A DNA stretch of 64,000 bases from Ensifer sp. Root278 (lineage in GTDB: Bacteria > Pseudomonadota > Alphaproteobacteria > Rhizobiales > Rhizobiaceae): positions 417,545 through 481,544 of the forward strand of contig NZ_LMJJ01000043.1 in NCBI RefSeq assembly GCF_001429285.1. The letters run 5' to 3'. The notes below the pieces were generated by a model, which worked only from the letters and a program-made list of their open reading frames with translations, searched no databases and was not told the origin of the DNA. The position numbers were made by a program, and so were the translations under genes. Numbering within the stretch: the stretch's first letter is position 1; every line of letters starts with the position of its first letter. This document shows, one piece after another, positions 24,798 through 32,674 of the stretch.

Positions 24798-25760
24798 CTA
24801 GCGAAGCAATGTAGGTAGCATGCTCGCGCCATCGACATTGCCGCCGCAGAGCAGCACGACATTGGTCCGGCAGGCGTATTTTTCGGCGACCTGGCGGAAG
24901 CCGGCGAGCGCGAGGGCTGCAGCCCCTTCGACCAGCATATGCTCGTCCAGAAGCAGGTCGCGCATCGACGCTTCGATCTCCGCTTCCGTGCAGGTCACGA
25001 CCTCATCGATGACGGCCATCGATAGCCCAAGCGTCACGCTGTCTTCATCGAGACCACCGGCGACCGCTTCGGCGAGCGTGTCGAGATGATCGGTTTCGAC
25101 GACGCGGCCGGCTCTCATCGACACGGCGAGCGCCGCCGAGTTCGCGGCGGAAACGCCGATGACGCGCGTGTGCGGGCTGAAACTCTTCAGCACCGAGCCG
25201 ATGCCGCTGATCAGCCCGCCGCCGCCCATGGCGACGAAGACATTGTCGATGCGTTCGGCCTGTTCCAGCAGTTCGAGCGCAATGGTTCCCTGTCCGGCGA
25301 TGATCTCACGATCGTTGTAAGGCGAGACGTAGACACGCTTGTCCGATGCGGCCAGCCGCTGGGCTTCCTGTTCGGCGAGCCCTGTTTCGCCGCCGTGGAG
25401 AATGACATCGATGCCATAGGAGCGGATGCGTTCGAGCTTCGCCGCCTTGACGATCTCGGGCAAGACGACGGTCAGCTTCTGACCGATCGCGCTTGCCGCA
25501 TGGGCAGCACCGATGCCGTGGTTGCCGGAGGAGGCGGTAATCACCCGCTGATCCCGCGGCAGCGACGTCATCTTGCTGATGGCACCTCGGATCTTGAAGG
25601 AGCCGGTCAGCTGCAGGTTCTCCGCCTTGAACAGCACAGTCGAGGATGTTTGCCGTCCGACTGCGCGCGAGGGGATCAGCGGCGTCTCATAGATGAACGG
25701 ACGGATGCGCTGGCGCGCCTGGACGGAGCGAGCTGCTGTTTCGAAGATATTGGTGTTCAC
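24798..25760 (-). CDS. PLP-dependent threonine-dehydratase-like enzyme (EutB/BhcB-like)
   Basis: 320 residues of fold-type II PLP enzyme. Lys56 in LTGSFKIRGA binds PLP; the substrate-binding loop is ASSGNHG (76-82) and the phosphate-binding loop is MGGGGLISG. Length without an ACT domain matches catabolic serine/threonine or hydroxyaspartate dehydratases, including EutB of hydroxyectoine use and BhcB of the beta-hydroxyaspartate cycle. Its start overlaps the ornithine-cyclodeaminase-family gene stop by ATGA. The pairing suggests dehydration or deamination to an imine that the partner reduces; this is inference. Confidence 0.75.
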   Translation of the reverse strand: MNTNIFETAARSVQARQRIRPFIYETPLIPSRAVGRQTSSTVLFKAENLQLTGSFKIRGAISKMTSLPRDQRVITASSGNHGIGAAHAASAIGQKLTVVLPEIVKAAKLERIRSYGIDVILHGGETGLAEQEAQRLAASDKRVYVSPYNDREIIAGQGTIALELLEQAERIDNVFVAMGGGGLISGIGSVLKSFSPHTRVIGVSAANSAALAVSMRAGRVVETDHLDTLAEAVAGGLDEDSVTLGLSMAVIDEVVTCTEAEIEASMRDLLLDEHMLVEGAAALALAGFRQVAEKYACRTNVVLLCGGNVDGASMLPTLLR

Positions 25761-26734
25761 GGTGTTGTTCCTTCCATACGCCCGAGCAGGCCGAGTTCAT
25801 CGAGGACGGTTCGGGCGATGGCGATGTCCTGCGTCGCGATCCCCGTCAGGTCGGCGATGGTGATGTCCTGGTCCGAGCCTCGGCCTTGTGTTGCACCGGA
25901 AAGCACTGCACCGAGCGCCACGCAGTGGCCTTCGCCGATCGATCCTGCCCGCGCAGCGGCGGAGAATTCGCCGTGATCTAGGCATTGCTCGGAGAGATCG
26001 ACGAAAAGCCGATCGGCGCGGGCAACGAGCGCGATGTCGAGCTCCTGCTTGCCCGGCGCATCCGCACCCATGGCGGTGATGTGCGTGCCGGGAGCTATCC
26101 AGTCCGACCGGATCAGCGGCTCTTTCGAGGGTGTCGTCGTCACGATCGCATCGGATTGGCGGCACAGCGCTTCCAAGTCGGTTGTCGCCTCGATGGAAAG
26201 ATCAAGGTCCGCAAGATCGGCTCGTACTGCGGCTATCTTTTCCGGTGACCGTCCCCAGACGGTGAAATGAAGTTTTCGATCCGAGAGCGCGGCGAGCGCG
26301 CGGATCTGATTACGCGCCTGCGTGCCGGTGCCGACGATCCCAACCGAGCGGGTGTCGCTGCGCCACAAGGCCATGGTCGCGATGGCACCGCCGATGCCGG
26401 TGCGCAGATCGGTCAGCAAGCCCTTGTCGTCGAGCACCGCGACCACGTCTCCGGTCTCGGCGGAGATTGCAACCATCATGCCGTTGCTGGATGGCAGCCC
26501 CCTGGTCGGGTTGTCATAGAAACCGGACGCGATCTTCACGACGAAGATCGGATCGCCTTCGATGTAGCCGTACTTGATATGGCAATCGGCATTGCGGCCG
26601 TTGAGCGGCAGGTAGCCGACCGGCGGCAGGTTGGCGCGCCCATCTGTCACAGCAATATAGGCGTCGCGGATGGCCGGGGCCGCGAGTGTCAGCAAGGGCA
26701 GGCCCGCGAGTTTTTCGCGGTCGATTACGATCAT
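25757..26734 (-). CDS. Ornithine cyclodeaminase / mu-crystallin family enzyme
   Basis: 325 residues from MIVIDREKLAG; the open frame upstream is only the shadow of the regulator gene. The NAD(P)-binding motif is SVGIVGTGTQARNQIRA, and DLRTGIGGAIATMAL precedes it as in the family. Members are ornithine cyclodeaminases, alanine dehydrogenases, EutC-type proteins or iminosuccinate reductases (BhcD). Four-base overlaps tie it to the regulator upstream and the dehydratase downstream, so all three act in one pathway. The substrate is not determined. Confidence 0.75.
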   Translation of the reverse strand: MIVIDREKLAGLPLLTLAAPAIRDAYIAVTDGRANLPPVGYLPLNGRNADCHIKYGYIEGDPIFVVKIASGFYDNPTRGLPSSNGMMVAISAETGDVVAVLDDKGLLTDLRTGIGGAIATMALWRSDTRSVGIVGTGTQARNQIRALAALSDRKLHFTVWGRSPEKIAAVRADLADLDLSIEATTDLEALCRQSDAIVTTTPSKEPLIRSDWIAPGTHITAMGADAPGKQELDIALVARADRLFVDLSEQCLDHGEFSAAARAGSIGEGHCVALGAVLSGATQGRGSDQDITIADLTGIATQDIAIARTVLDELGLLGRMEGTTP

Positions 26735-27360
26735 GACTCGCTGCCCTCGCTCAGATATTTGTAAACGGTCGCCCGTCCCATGCCGAGGATACGGGAGATG
26801 TAGGAGGCGGCGTTCTTGCCGCCGAAGGCTCCATCGGAGGAAAGAGCGATCACCAGCGCCTGCTTGTCGGTCCGGCTCATGGACGAAATCGTCAGCCCGC
26901 GCACCGTCGTCCATTGCTGGACATACTCGTTGACGCGCTCGTGCCAGTCTTCCTTGAACAGGCTCTCCGGCTTGTCGCTGCTTGCGGGCACGCGGACAAG
27001 CGCGTTGAGGGTCCTGAGTGCGGCGTGAAAGTCCGAGACATCGGCGTTGATGCAGAGCACGCCGATCGCCTTGCCGTCTGTACCTCGCAGCACGGCGCTG
27101 ATCGACTTGATCGAGCGGCCGTCCCAATTGACCTTCTCATAGGGACCGATGACCCCGTCCGCTTCCTTGAAACCGATCTCGCTGAGCAGCGAGGGTTCGC
27201 CGATTTCCCGCTTGGAGAAATTCCCTGCGATATGGACGACGGTTTCGGTTGCGAGATCGTGCAGCACGACTTTGGCATAGGGTTGGAACAGCAAGGCAAT
27301 CGCGTCGCAGACAAGCACGTGCGGGCGTAGTTCGGGGTTCACGGCCTTCCCTTTCTTCAA
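26731..27360 (-). CDS. YheO/DauR-like PAS-HTH regulator
   Basis: 209 residues. The N-terminal two-thirds is a YheO-like PAS domain (ALLFQPYAKVVLHDLATETV, AVLRGTDGKAIGVLCINAD). Residues 160-205 form a DauR-type helix-turn-helix (AASYISRILGMGRATVYKYL). DauR controls D-arginine use in Pseudomonas, and relatives often sit with amino-acid catabolic genes. It is the first gene of the coupled operon and a TAGAC/GTCTA dyad lies upstream of its start. Confidence 0.8.
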   Translation of the reverse strand: MKKGKAVNPELRPHVLVCDAIALLFQPYAKVVLHDLATETVVHIAGNFSKREIGEPSLLSEIGFKEADGVIGPYEKVNWDGRSIKSISAVLRGTDGKAIGVLCINADVSDFHAALRTLNALVRVPASSDKPESLFKEDWHERVNEYVQQWTTVRGLTISSMSRTDKQALVIALSSDGAFGGKNAASYISRILGMGRATVYKYLSEGSES

Positions 27361-27382
27361 GGAACCGTCCTTAAATCACGTG

Positions 27383-27398
27383 TAGACTAAAATGTCTA
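27383..27398. promoter_or_regulatory. Dyad upstream of YheO-type regulator
   Basis: TAGAC-taaaat-GTCTA begins 23 bases upstream of the regulator start, and another TGTCT word follows at about 27411. It sits in an AT-richer promoter stretch and is a candidate autoregulatory operator. Confidence 0.45.
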
Positions 27399-27433
27399 TA
27401 TTGGACTTATTGTCTGCGCATCTCGAAAACCGC

Positions 27434-27469
27434 GACGGCGGCGTGCGATGATATTCGCACGCCGCCGTC
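27434..27469 (-). terminator. Terminator hairpin of the bufferin operon
   Basis: GACGGCGGCGTGCGA and TCGCACGCCGCCGTC form a perfect 15-bp stem with a six-base loop, 59 bases beyond the bufD stop. On the minus strand the stem is followed by GCGGTTTT, so a short U run is present. Confidence 0.7.
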
Positions 27470-27527
27470 AAAGCTGCCGTGGAGATCAGGTTTGGCGCAC
27501 GCAGGTGATACGGGCGCCGGAATGGGC

Positions 27528-28043
27528 TCAGCCCTTGTTGGGGTCTCCGCGCCAGGCGCACAACATATGATCGAGTGACAGCTTGCCGGGACCGGAGGCT
27601 ATGAGGCCGAGTGCCATCGCCGCCCAGGTGATGTGGATCGGCCAGCCGTCCGGCGCGGTCAGTTGCACGACTGCGGTCATCACCAGCAGCCCGAACGCGG
27701 CAAAGCGGGTTGCCAGACCGAACACCAGCAGGATCGGCAAAAGGATCTCGGCCGAGCCCGCGGCAAAGGCCATGGCGGCTGGCGCCGGGTAGGGGTAGGG
27801 ACCACCGGGAAGATGCAACTGGAACTCCGAGCTGAAAAGCAGGACGGCGACGTCGTTCAACTGCAGGAAACCGTCCCACTTGCTCATGCCGGACCGGAAG
27901 AACGGCACCGCCAGCCCAAAGCGTAGCACGAGTTGCGCGAGCCAGAGGGGAGCGAGCGCGCCGACCGCCCGGTTCGCGCGGCGGGCCCATTGCGACAGGT
28001 CGGTGGCATTGACGCTGTTTCGGGAGCTGGATGCAGACATCAT
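27528..28043 (-). CDS. bufD: DoxX family protein of the bufferin operon
   Basis: 171 residues with a cytoplasmic N-terminus and four membrane helices, including LVLRFGLAVPFFRSGMSKWDG and the FAAGSAEILLPILLVFGLATR segment typical of DoxX proteins. A DoxX gene is the usual fourth gene of bufferin operons. Its start ATG overlaps the bufC stop by ATGA. The role in copper handling is not established; it may act in redox chemistry at the membrane. Confidence 0.75.
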   Translation of the reverse strand: MMSASSSRNSVNATDLSQWARRANRAVGALAPLWLAQLVLRFGLAVPFFRSGMSKWDGFLQLNDVAVLLFSSEFQLHLPGGPYPYPAPAAMAFAAGSAEILLPILLVFGLATRFAAFGLLVMTAVVQLTAPDGWPIHITWAAMALGLIASGPGKLSLDHMLCAWRGDPNKG

Positions 28044-28849
28044 GGTTTCTCCCCGTAATGAATGGCCAAAAAGGCGCCGGCCTCGAGCGCCGTTGCGATG
28101 GCGGTGGCGAGGTCGAGTGAGGGATATCGGCTTGTCGCCTCCTCTGCCGCCGTGGCCAGGGGAACACCTGACAGCAGCCGGTCGAGCAGAATGTCCGCTC
28201 CGGGTGTGAGGTTGCGGATAGCCACCTCCAGTTCCGGGCGGGTGATCAGCGCGCTTTCCGATGCCGAGGTCTCGATGCGGCTGACCGGGCCGGTCGCCCG
28301 GTTGACGGCAAAGATTGTCACAGCAGGAAAATCGGAACGGACGATGCGGACCGCCGGGTGTGCCATGAAGACGGCGTCGCCGAGCCGGTTCGGCGGGACG
28401 GCGGCGAGTGCATCGGGCGTCAGGGCCGGCGCATCCGCCGCGTGATAGACGTCGAGCCAGGCACGTTCGATCCGCGCCACATCGGCGAGCCAGGGCATGG
28501 ATTGCGCATACTCGTAGCGCGCGATGAAGTCGGGAAAGTCCCGGCCGTATTCGAAAAGAAGCGGCGAGGTCGAGGGCGTTTCCCGCACGTGAAAGCGGGC
28601 CATGGCACGAAAGAAGGTTTCCCCGGTGATGCGCTCAGTCGCCGGGAAGGTCGCCGCCAGCGCCTCGATCAGGCTGACGGTGACGTTGTTGCGGTAGACG
28701 TTGAAGCGTTTGACCGCCGCCTTGCCGTTCGGGCCAGAGACCAGCGCCGGCGTCTGCTGTTCCGGATCGAGAAGCGGCGGCACGAAGCGGGCGACATAAC
28801 TGCCGGCGGCGCCAACGGGCGCGGTGGGTATTCTGCTAGACGCTTGCAC
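28040..28849 (-). CDS. bufC: DUF2063 (HvfC-type) partner of the MNIO enzyme
   Basis: 269 residues. The GTG at 28849 has GGGAG seven bases upstream and is preferred over the ATG at 28888, which has no ribosome site. The N-terminal putative DNA-binding/DUF2063 region ([37 protein letters not shown]) identifies HvfC/BufC proteins, which work with the DUF692 enzyme and contribute a peptide-recognition element. It overlaps bufB by 14 bases. Confidence 0.75.
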   Translation of the reverse strand: MQASSRIPTAPVGAAGSYVARFVPPLLDPEQQTPALVSGPNGKAAVKRFNVYRNNVTVSLIEALAATFPATERITGETFFRAMARFHVRETPSTSPLLFEYGRDFPDFIARYEYAQSMPWLADVARIERAWLDVYHAADAPALTPDALAAVPPNRLGDAVFMAHPAVRIVRSDFPAVTIFAVNRATGPVSRIETSASESALITRPELEVAIRNLTPGADILLDRLLSGVPLATAAEEATSRYPSLDLATAIATALEAGAFLAIHYGEKP

Positions 28850-29762
28850 GGAACTTCTCCCGTGACCCCACCTGCGCATGGCGGTCAAGGATCCGTTGTG
28901 CGGCCGTCGCCTCGCGCTTCAGCACCGGCCAGTCGGGAATGGCGCTGTCCCATTCGATCAGAGTCGGGATGGGGCCGGTCCGAGCGATGACCATTTCGTA
29001 GAGTTTCCAGACGGCATCGGCGACCGGCCCGTCGTGGCTGTCGATCAGCAGCAGTTCGCCCTCGTCGTCCTGCTGTTCCGCGTGCCCGGCAAGATGGATC
29101 TCGCCCACATGCTCCAGCGGAAAGTCGCCGAGATAGTCGAGCGCGGAATAGCCCTGGTTGGTGGCCGACACGAAGACGTTGTTGATATCGAGCAGCAGCC
29201 CGCAGCCGGTGCGTTTCACCAGTTCGCGGATGAAAGCCGTTTCGCTCATGGTCGATTCCACGAAGGTGACGTAGGTCGAGGGGTTCTCGAGCAAAAGCCG
29301 GCGGCCGATCGTCTCCTGGACTTCGTCGATGTGGTCAGCGACACGACCGACAGTCGCCTCGGTGTACGGCAGCGGCAGGAGGTCGTTGTAGAAGGTGGTG
29401 CCGTGGGTCGACCAGGCGAGGTGCTCGGAGACAAGGGCTGGCTCATAGCGGTCGACCAGATCCTTGAACCGGGTGAGATGCGTCCGGTCCAGCGGTTGCG
29501 GTCCGCCGATCGACATGCACACGCCGTGCAGCGAGACCGGAAAATCTTCACGGATTCTTGCAAGCGCCGCATGCGGCGGACCGCCCGCGCCCATGTAGTT
29601 TTCCGCGTGGACCTCGAAGAAACCGCCCGGGACGTCATCGGCAAGGATCGCCGGCAGATGCTGGTGCTTGAAGCTGGTGCCGGCCAGTCCGGCGATCTGA
29701 TGTTGCGGGAGGCGCTGGCTCACCAATGCAAGCCGGCTGCCGTTTCCTGTTGAAGTGCTCAT
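28836..29762 (-). CDS. bufB: MNIO (DUF692) peptide-modifying oxidase
   Basis: 308 residues from [13 protein letters not shown]-barrel multinuclear non-haem iron enzyme with the expected ligand-rich segments: [54 protein letters not shown] and [12 protein letters not shown] enzymes convert cysteines of bufferin precursors into thiooxazole heterocycles that bind copper. It directly follows the precursor gene bufA and is followed by bufC and bufD. Confidence 0.85.
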   Translation of the reverse strand: MSTSTGNGSRLALVSQRLPQHQIAGLAGTSFKHQHLPAILADDVPGGFFEVHAENYMGAGGPPHAALARIREDFPVSLHGVCMSIGGPQPLDRTHLTRFKDLVDRYEPALVSEHLAWSTHGTTFYNDLLPLPYTEATVGRVADHIDEVQETIGRRLLLENPSTYVTFVESTMSETAFIRELVKRTGCGLLLDINNVFVSATNQGYSALDYLGDFPLEHVGEIHLAGHAEQQDDEGELLLIDSHDGPVADAVWKLYEMVIARTGPIPTLIEWDSAIPDWPVLKREATAAQRILDRHAQVGSREKFRASV

Positions 29763-29793
29763 CGCCAATCCCGTTTGCTATTCGTGTGGTGTC

Positions 29794-29828
29794 CGGTGGC
29801 GGGCAGGAGCATCCTCGGCCCGCCACCG
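29794..29828 (-). other. Stem-loop between bufA and bufB
   Basis: CGGTGGCGGGC and GCCCGCCACCG make a perfect 11-bp stem with a 13-base loop in the 130-base gap after the bufferin precursor gene. It probably allows much more of the small peptide than of the enzymes to be made, by partial termination or by protecting the bufA message. Confidence 0.5.
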
Positions 29829-29892
29829 TCCGGTTGAACGTCGTGCGGAACGGGACGCGATTGCCCCGCATCCCGGTTCGCTCAGTGACGGA

Positions 29893-30219
29893 TTAGGACG
29901 GCATGTCGCGGGAGAGCGGCTCCGGCGAGCCCATGCGGCCGTCGGGCAGCTTCATCGTCGTGCAGGTGCCGCCATCGACGAACTTCCAGGCGTTGCCCTG
30001 ATAGTCGACCGTGGACGTGGCCTGGCACGTCGTGCCCGGTCCGGCGGCGCAATCGTTGTGGCCCTTGAGGGCGACGCCGAAGCATTTTTCCTTGCCCGCA
30101 TCCATCGCGCTTTTGACCTGTGCTTCGGTGAGCGGGCCCGCAACGGCGAGAGACGACAGGGCGGCAGCAACCGCGCTTGCAAGCATTGCGCTGCTGATCG
30201 TGGACTTCATGGACATCAT
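29893..30219 (-). CDS. bufA: Bufferin precursor (DUF2282), copper-storage peptide
   Basis: 108 residues. A signal peptide (basic MKST then a hydrophobic stretch to about residue 27, LAVAG) precedes a mature part with four cysteines: Cys46, Cys57, Cys65 and Cys86, in the [18 protein letters not shown] and GTTCQATS pattern of DUF2282. In known bufferins the central cysteines are turned to thiooxazoles by the MNIO partner and the exported peptide binds copper. GGAGATAGA precedes the ATG. A candidate ECF promoter lies at 30276-30302. Confidence 0.85.
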   Translation of the reverse strand: MMSMKSTISSAMLASAVAAALSSLAVAGPLTEAQVKSAMDAGKEKCFGVALKGHNDCAAGPGTTCQATSTVDYQGNAWKFVDGGTCTTMKLPDGRMGSPEPLSRDMPS

Positions 30220-30275
30220 TCTATCTCCGTGTTGAACTCATCCCGTGCGTCCTGTCTCAGGCGCACATCAGGTCT

Positions 30276-30302
30276 TTCGTCGCGGAGACAGGGGGCGTTA
30301 CA
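30276..30302 (-). promoter_or_regulatory. Candidate ECF promoter of bufA
   Basis: On the minus strand TGTAAC (30302-30297), 17 bases, then CGAA (30279-30276). This agrees with GTAACN-N16-CGAA, close to the promoter reported for the Caulobacter SigF regulon. The predicted start is about 50 bases before the bufA ATG. Confidence 0.55.
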
Positions 30303-30397
30303 TAACGTTGGCAACACGCTTTCGTGATGCGTTCGCGAGCGGTCACGATGATGTCAGCCGGCTTGACAGCGCTGCCCATGCGAATTTGGGATGAGTG

Positions 30398-30423
30398 TGT
30401 AACAAACGCCTGGAATCAGCGAA
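30398..30423 (+). promoter_or_regulatory. Candidate ECF promoter of the sigma factor gene
   Basis: TGTAAC (30398-30403), 16 bases, CGAA (30420-30423) repeats the elements of the bufA promoter and suggests positive autoregulation. The predicted start lies only about a dozen bases before the GTG codon, leaving a very short leader, which weakens the case. Confidence 0.4.
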
Positions 30424-30441
30424 TGGGGAGGAAAGGCGCGA

Positions 30442-30978
30442 GTGAGCGGCGCGGAGGACGAACATCTCGCAAGTTTGCTTCGCCAGGCCTTGGCCGGTGA
30501 CGAGAAAGCCTATGGCGACTTCCTGCGTGATGCTGCGCTCGTAATCCGCGGTTGGGCGAGGCGGTGGACCGCGGGCGGCGGCGTCGATGCGGAGGATATC
30601 GTCCAGGAGGCGTTGCTGGCGGTGCACGTCAAGCGTCATACCTGGCGAGGCGATGCGCCTGTTATCCCTTGGCTCCATGCGATCGCCAGGCACAAATTCG
30701 TCGATGCCGTCCGGCGGCAGGCCCGCCGCCCGACGGTGGGCATCGAGGAATATGAAGAAACTCTTGCGAGCGCCGAATCCGAAAAGGCCCGCGATTGGGA
30801 GATCGGCCGGGCGCTGGAGGGCCTCGCGCCCGGGCAACGGGCAGTCGTCAACGCGATCTCGATCGAAGGCTGCACGATCGCCGAAACGGCGCAGAGACTG
30901 GATATGAACGAAACGGCGGTTCGCGTGGCGCTTCACCGCGGCCTGGCTGCAATCGCCCGCCGATTTGGACGAAACTGA
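30442..30978 (+). CDS. sigF: ECF sigma factor, SigF type
   Basis: 178 residues from a GTG with GGAGG and AAAGG upstream. Region 2 (residues 10-80: ALLAVHVKRHTWRGDAPVIP, ARHKFVDAVRRQAR) and region 4 (LEGLAPGQRAVVNAISIEG, ETAVRVALHRGLAAI) are both present, with the short linker of ECF factors. The gene for an NrsF/DUF1109 membrane protein follows after one base. The pair and the divergent bufferin operon match the Caulobacter sigF-nrsF/bufferin arrangement, so it likely switches on bufABCD under metal stress. Confidence 0.85.
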   Translation: MSGAEDEHLASLLRQALAGDEKAYGDFLRDAALVIRGWARRWTAGGGVDAEDIVQEALLAVHVKRHTWRGDAPVIPWLHAIARHKFVDAVRRQARRPTVGIEEYEETLASAESEKARDWEIGRALEGLAPGQRAVVNAISIEGCTIAETAQRLDMNETAVRVALHRGLAAIARRFGRN

Positions 30979-30979
30979 C

Positions 30980-31618
30980 ATGGACACGAACGATCTCATC
31001 AAAGCTCTTGCAGCGGATACCCGGCGGCCCGGATTGTCTATGAATACTGTGTGGCTGGGCGCCGCAAGCGGGGCGCTCATGCTCGCCGGGCTCGTCTTCT
31101 TCATGATGCTTGGGCCGCGGCCTGATATCGCCGCCGCAGCCGAGACGGTGCGTTTCCTGTTCAAGTTCGCGGTCACCGGTGCCCTCGCGGCGGCAGCCTT
31201 CGCAGCCATGCGCGTTGCGGCCTGGCCCGAAGCCGAGTTGCGCAAGCTGCTTCCCTATCTCTGCGTCGCGCCGTTGCTGGTGCTCGTTGGTGTCGCGCTG
31301 GAACTTGTCGCTCTGCCGTCTGATATCTGGGCTGCAAAACTGATCGGCACCAACAGCCTGCTTTGCCTGACCTTCATTCCTCTGATCGGCTTGGCGCCGC
31401 TTGCGCTCTTCCTGCTGACGCTGCGCCACGGCGCGCCATCGCGCCCGGCACTTTCCGGCGCATTGGCGGGGCTTGCCGCCGGCGGCATCGCCGCCACCTT
31501 CTATGCGGCCCACTGCCCCGACGACTCGCCGCTCTTCGTCGCGACCTGGTACACGATCGCGGTCCTTGGCCTGACGCTACTTGGAGCCATTGGCGCGCGT
31601 TTGGCCGTCCGCTGGTAG
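30980..31618 (+). CDS. nrsF: NrsF-type (DUF1109) membrane anti-sigma factor
   Basis: 212 residues from MDTNDLIKAL, with a short cytoplasmic N-terminus and six membrane helices. Two cysteines expected for metal or redox sensing in NrsF proteins are present at Cys129 (NSLLCLTF) and Cys179 in the family signature HCPDDSPLFVATWY; Cys95 is an extra. It should hold SigF inactive at the membrane until stress. One base separates it from sigF. A hairpin terminator follows at 31665. Confidence 0.85.
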   Translation: MDTNDLIKALAADTRRPGLSMNTVWLGAASGALMLAGLVFFMMLGPRPDIAAAAETVRFLFKFAVTGALAAAAFAAMRVAAWPEAELRKLLPYLCVAPLLVLVGVALELVALPSDIWAAKLIGTNSLLCLTFIPLIGLAPLALFLLTLRHGAPSRPALSGALAGLAAGGIAATFYAAHCPDDSPLFVATWYTIAVLGLTLLGAIGARLAVRW

Positions 31619-31664
31619 CAGCGCCGGCCAGCCTCCGATCGGGCCGAAGCGGTGGCGCAAACAA

Positions 31665-31689
31665 AAAAGGCCGGCAAGGCCGACCTTTT
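31665..31689. terminator. Intrinsic terminator after nrsF
   Basis: AAAAGG/CCTTTT, then CGGC/GCCG across one mismatch, with an AAG loop. The A and T tracts on either side make it usable in both directions. Confidence 0.65.
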
Positions 31690-31864
31690 CCCGTTCGCTG
31701 CGTCACACTGCCAGTACATCCGTGGTCAGCGTTTTCGCGCGAGCCGTGCCGGGAGCCTTCGGTTATCCCTCGGGCTCCACGGGCAATCCGTTGACGTCTA
31801 TGTGTGGTGCCGCCGTAAGGGTTTCAAGCCCCCGTCTGGAAACCTGACAAGCTACGGGGCACGG

Positions 31865-32130
31865 CTAGCAGTGAATGCTGACACCATGTTCGCGCAGCAA
31901 GGCGACGAGACGCCCGTCCGGCAATTCATCGGTCACAAGCGCATCGATATCGGCAAGCGAGGCAAGGCGCACCGGCGCGCGCCGGCCGAACTTGCTGCTG
32001 TCGACCGCCAGGATCACGCGCGCGGCTTGCTGCATGGCGGCCGAGACGGCGGCGACTTCGGCATGGTCGTCGTCGCCGACGTCGCCGTCCTGGTCTATGC
32101 CGCTGACGGAGATGATCGCGACGTCGAACT
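31865..32130 (-). pseudogene. 3' remnant of a DeoR family regulator
   Basis: On the minus strand an open frame ends at TAG 31867-31865. It reads as the last 85-90 residues of a DeoR-type sensor domain: FDVAIISVSGIDQDG, then EVAAVSAAMQQAARVILAVD, SSKFGRRAPVRLASLADIDA, and LVTDELPDGRLVALLREHGV. The DNA-binding domain and the front half of the sensor domain are missing. The frame breaks off at about 32120-32140, where autotransporter sequence on the other strand begins. Confidence 0.75.
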
Positions 32131-32220
32131 GCCGCGACCTTCGGCGTCAACTACACCGGGCAGATTGCGTCGGGCGTCTCCGACCACGGCATCAACGCCA
32201 AGCTCAAGGTGAGCTTCTAA
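32125..32220 (+). pseudogene. 3' remnant of an autotransporter beta-domain gene
   Basis: The plus-strand frame to TAA at 32218-32220 encodes TFGVNYTGQIASGVSDHG followed by INAKLKVSF. This is the closing strand of an autotransporter beta-barrel with its terminal Phe, the outer-membrane insertion signal. Everything upstream is lost and replaced by the antisense of the DeoR remnant. A stem-loop (32265-32292) follows and was probably this gene's terminator. Confidence 0.7.
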
Positions 32221-32264
32221 GGCTCACGCCGAGCATTACAAGGGCTGACCTTGCTCGAGGATTG

Positions 32265-32292
32265 GAACGCCGCGCGGCAGGGCGCGGCGTTC
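32265..32292. terminator. Stem-loop after the autotransporter remnant
   Basis: GAACGCCGCGC and GCGCGGCGTTC form a perfect 11-bp stem with a six-base loop, 45 bases after the remnant's stop codon. There is no T tract. Confidence 0.45.
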
Positions 32293-32674
32293 TCGACGTT
32301 CGCGATCTGCGTCCAGCGACTGTTGCAAACCGGCCGCAGCCGCGACGATTGGCGCCATGGCAAGATTTCTGCACTTGGCGGTTGCGCCCGATTCGCCTAT
32401 AGGTCGTCATCCGGCAACCAATCAGGGAGGTTTCAAAAGATGCCAGCTTTTTCTTTCTCCCTACGGGGCGGCGTACAGTTCTGAGCTGGACGCAGAAGGG
32501 CACCTTCGCCTTTCCGTCTTTTCCAGGTCGGAGTTCGTTTCGCTGACCATGGCCCTTCCTCCCCGGAGGACGCTGCCAAACCAATGATGCCGCATCGGAA
32601 GCTGGGTTCCTTTTTTCGGCATACTCCGTTTTAAATCAGTTTTGAGGCCGATGCACCGGCATCGGGCAATCGTT
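32293..32674. other. Intergenic region before the ABC exporter
   Basis: About 380 bases without a supported gene. GGGAGG at about 32425 is followed by a 14-codon ORF (32440-32484, MPAFSFSLRGGVQF) that could be a leader peptide or chance. The stretch 32580-32640 is AT-richer (TTTTTTCGGCATACTCCGTTTTAAATCAGTTTT-like) and probably holds the promoter of the exporter gene. Confidence 0.4.

Noticed and set aside
25757-27127. Full 456-codon version of the ornithine-cyclodeaminase-family gene
   Set aside because: The first 131 codons are antisense-like sequence overlapping the regulator gene in another frame; the family's N-terminus begins at 26734.
27376-28167. 263-codon minus-strand frame spanning the terminator and bufD
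   Set aside because: Arg-rich shadow that runs through a strong terminator hairpin; bufD in another frame has clear membrane helices.
31652-32212. 186-codon plus-strand ORF over the DeoR remnant
   Set aside because: It runs through a terminator and the antisense of the DeoR remnant and shows no family features.
32440-32484. 14-codon ORF with a strong ribosome site before the ABC exporter gene
   Set aside because: Could be a leader peptide, but no attenuator structure or codon bias supports it.
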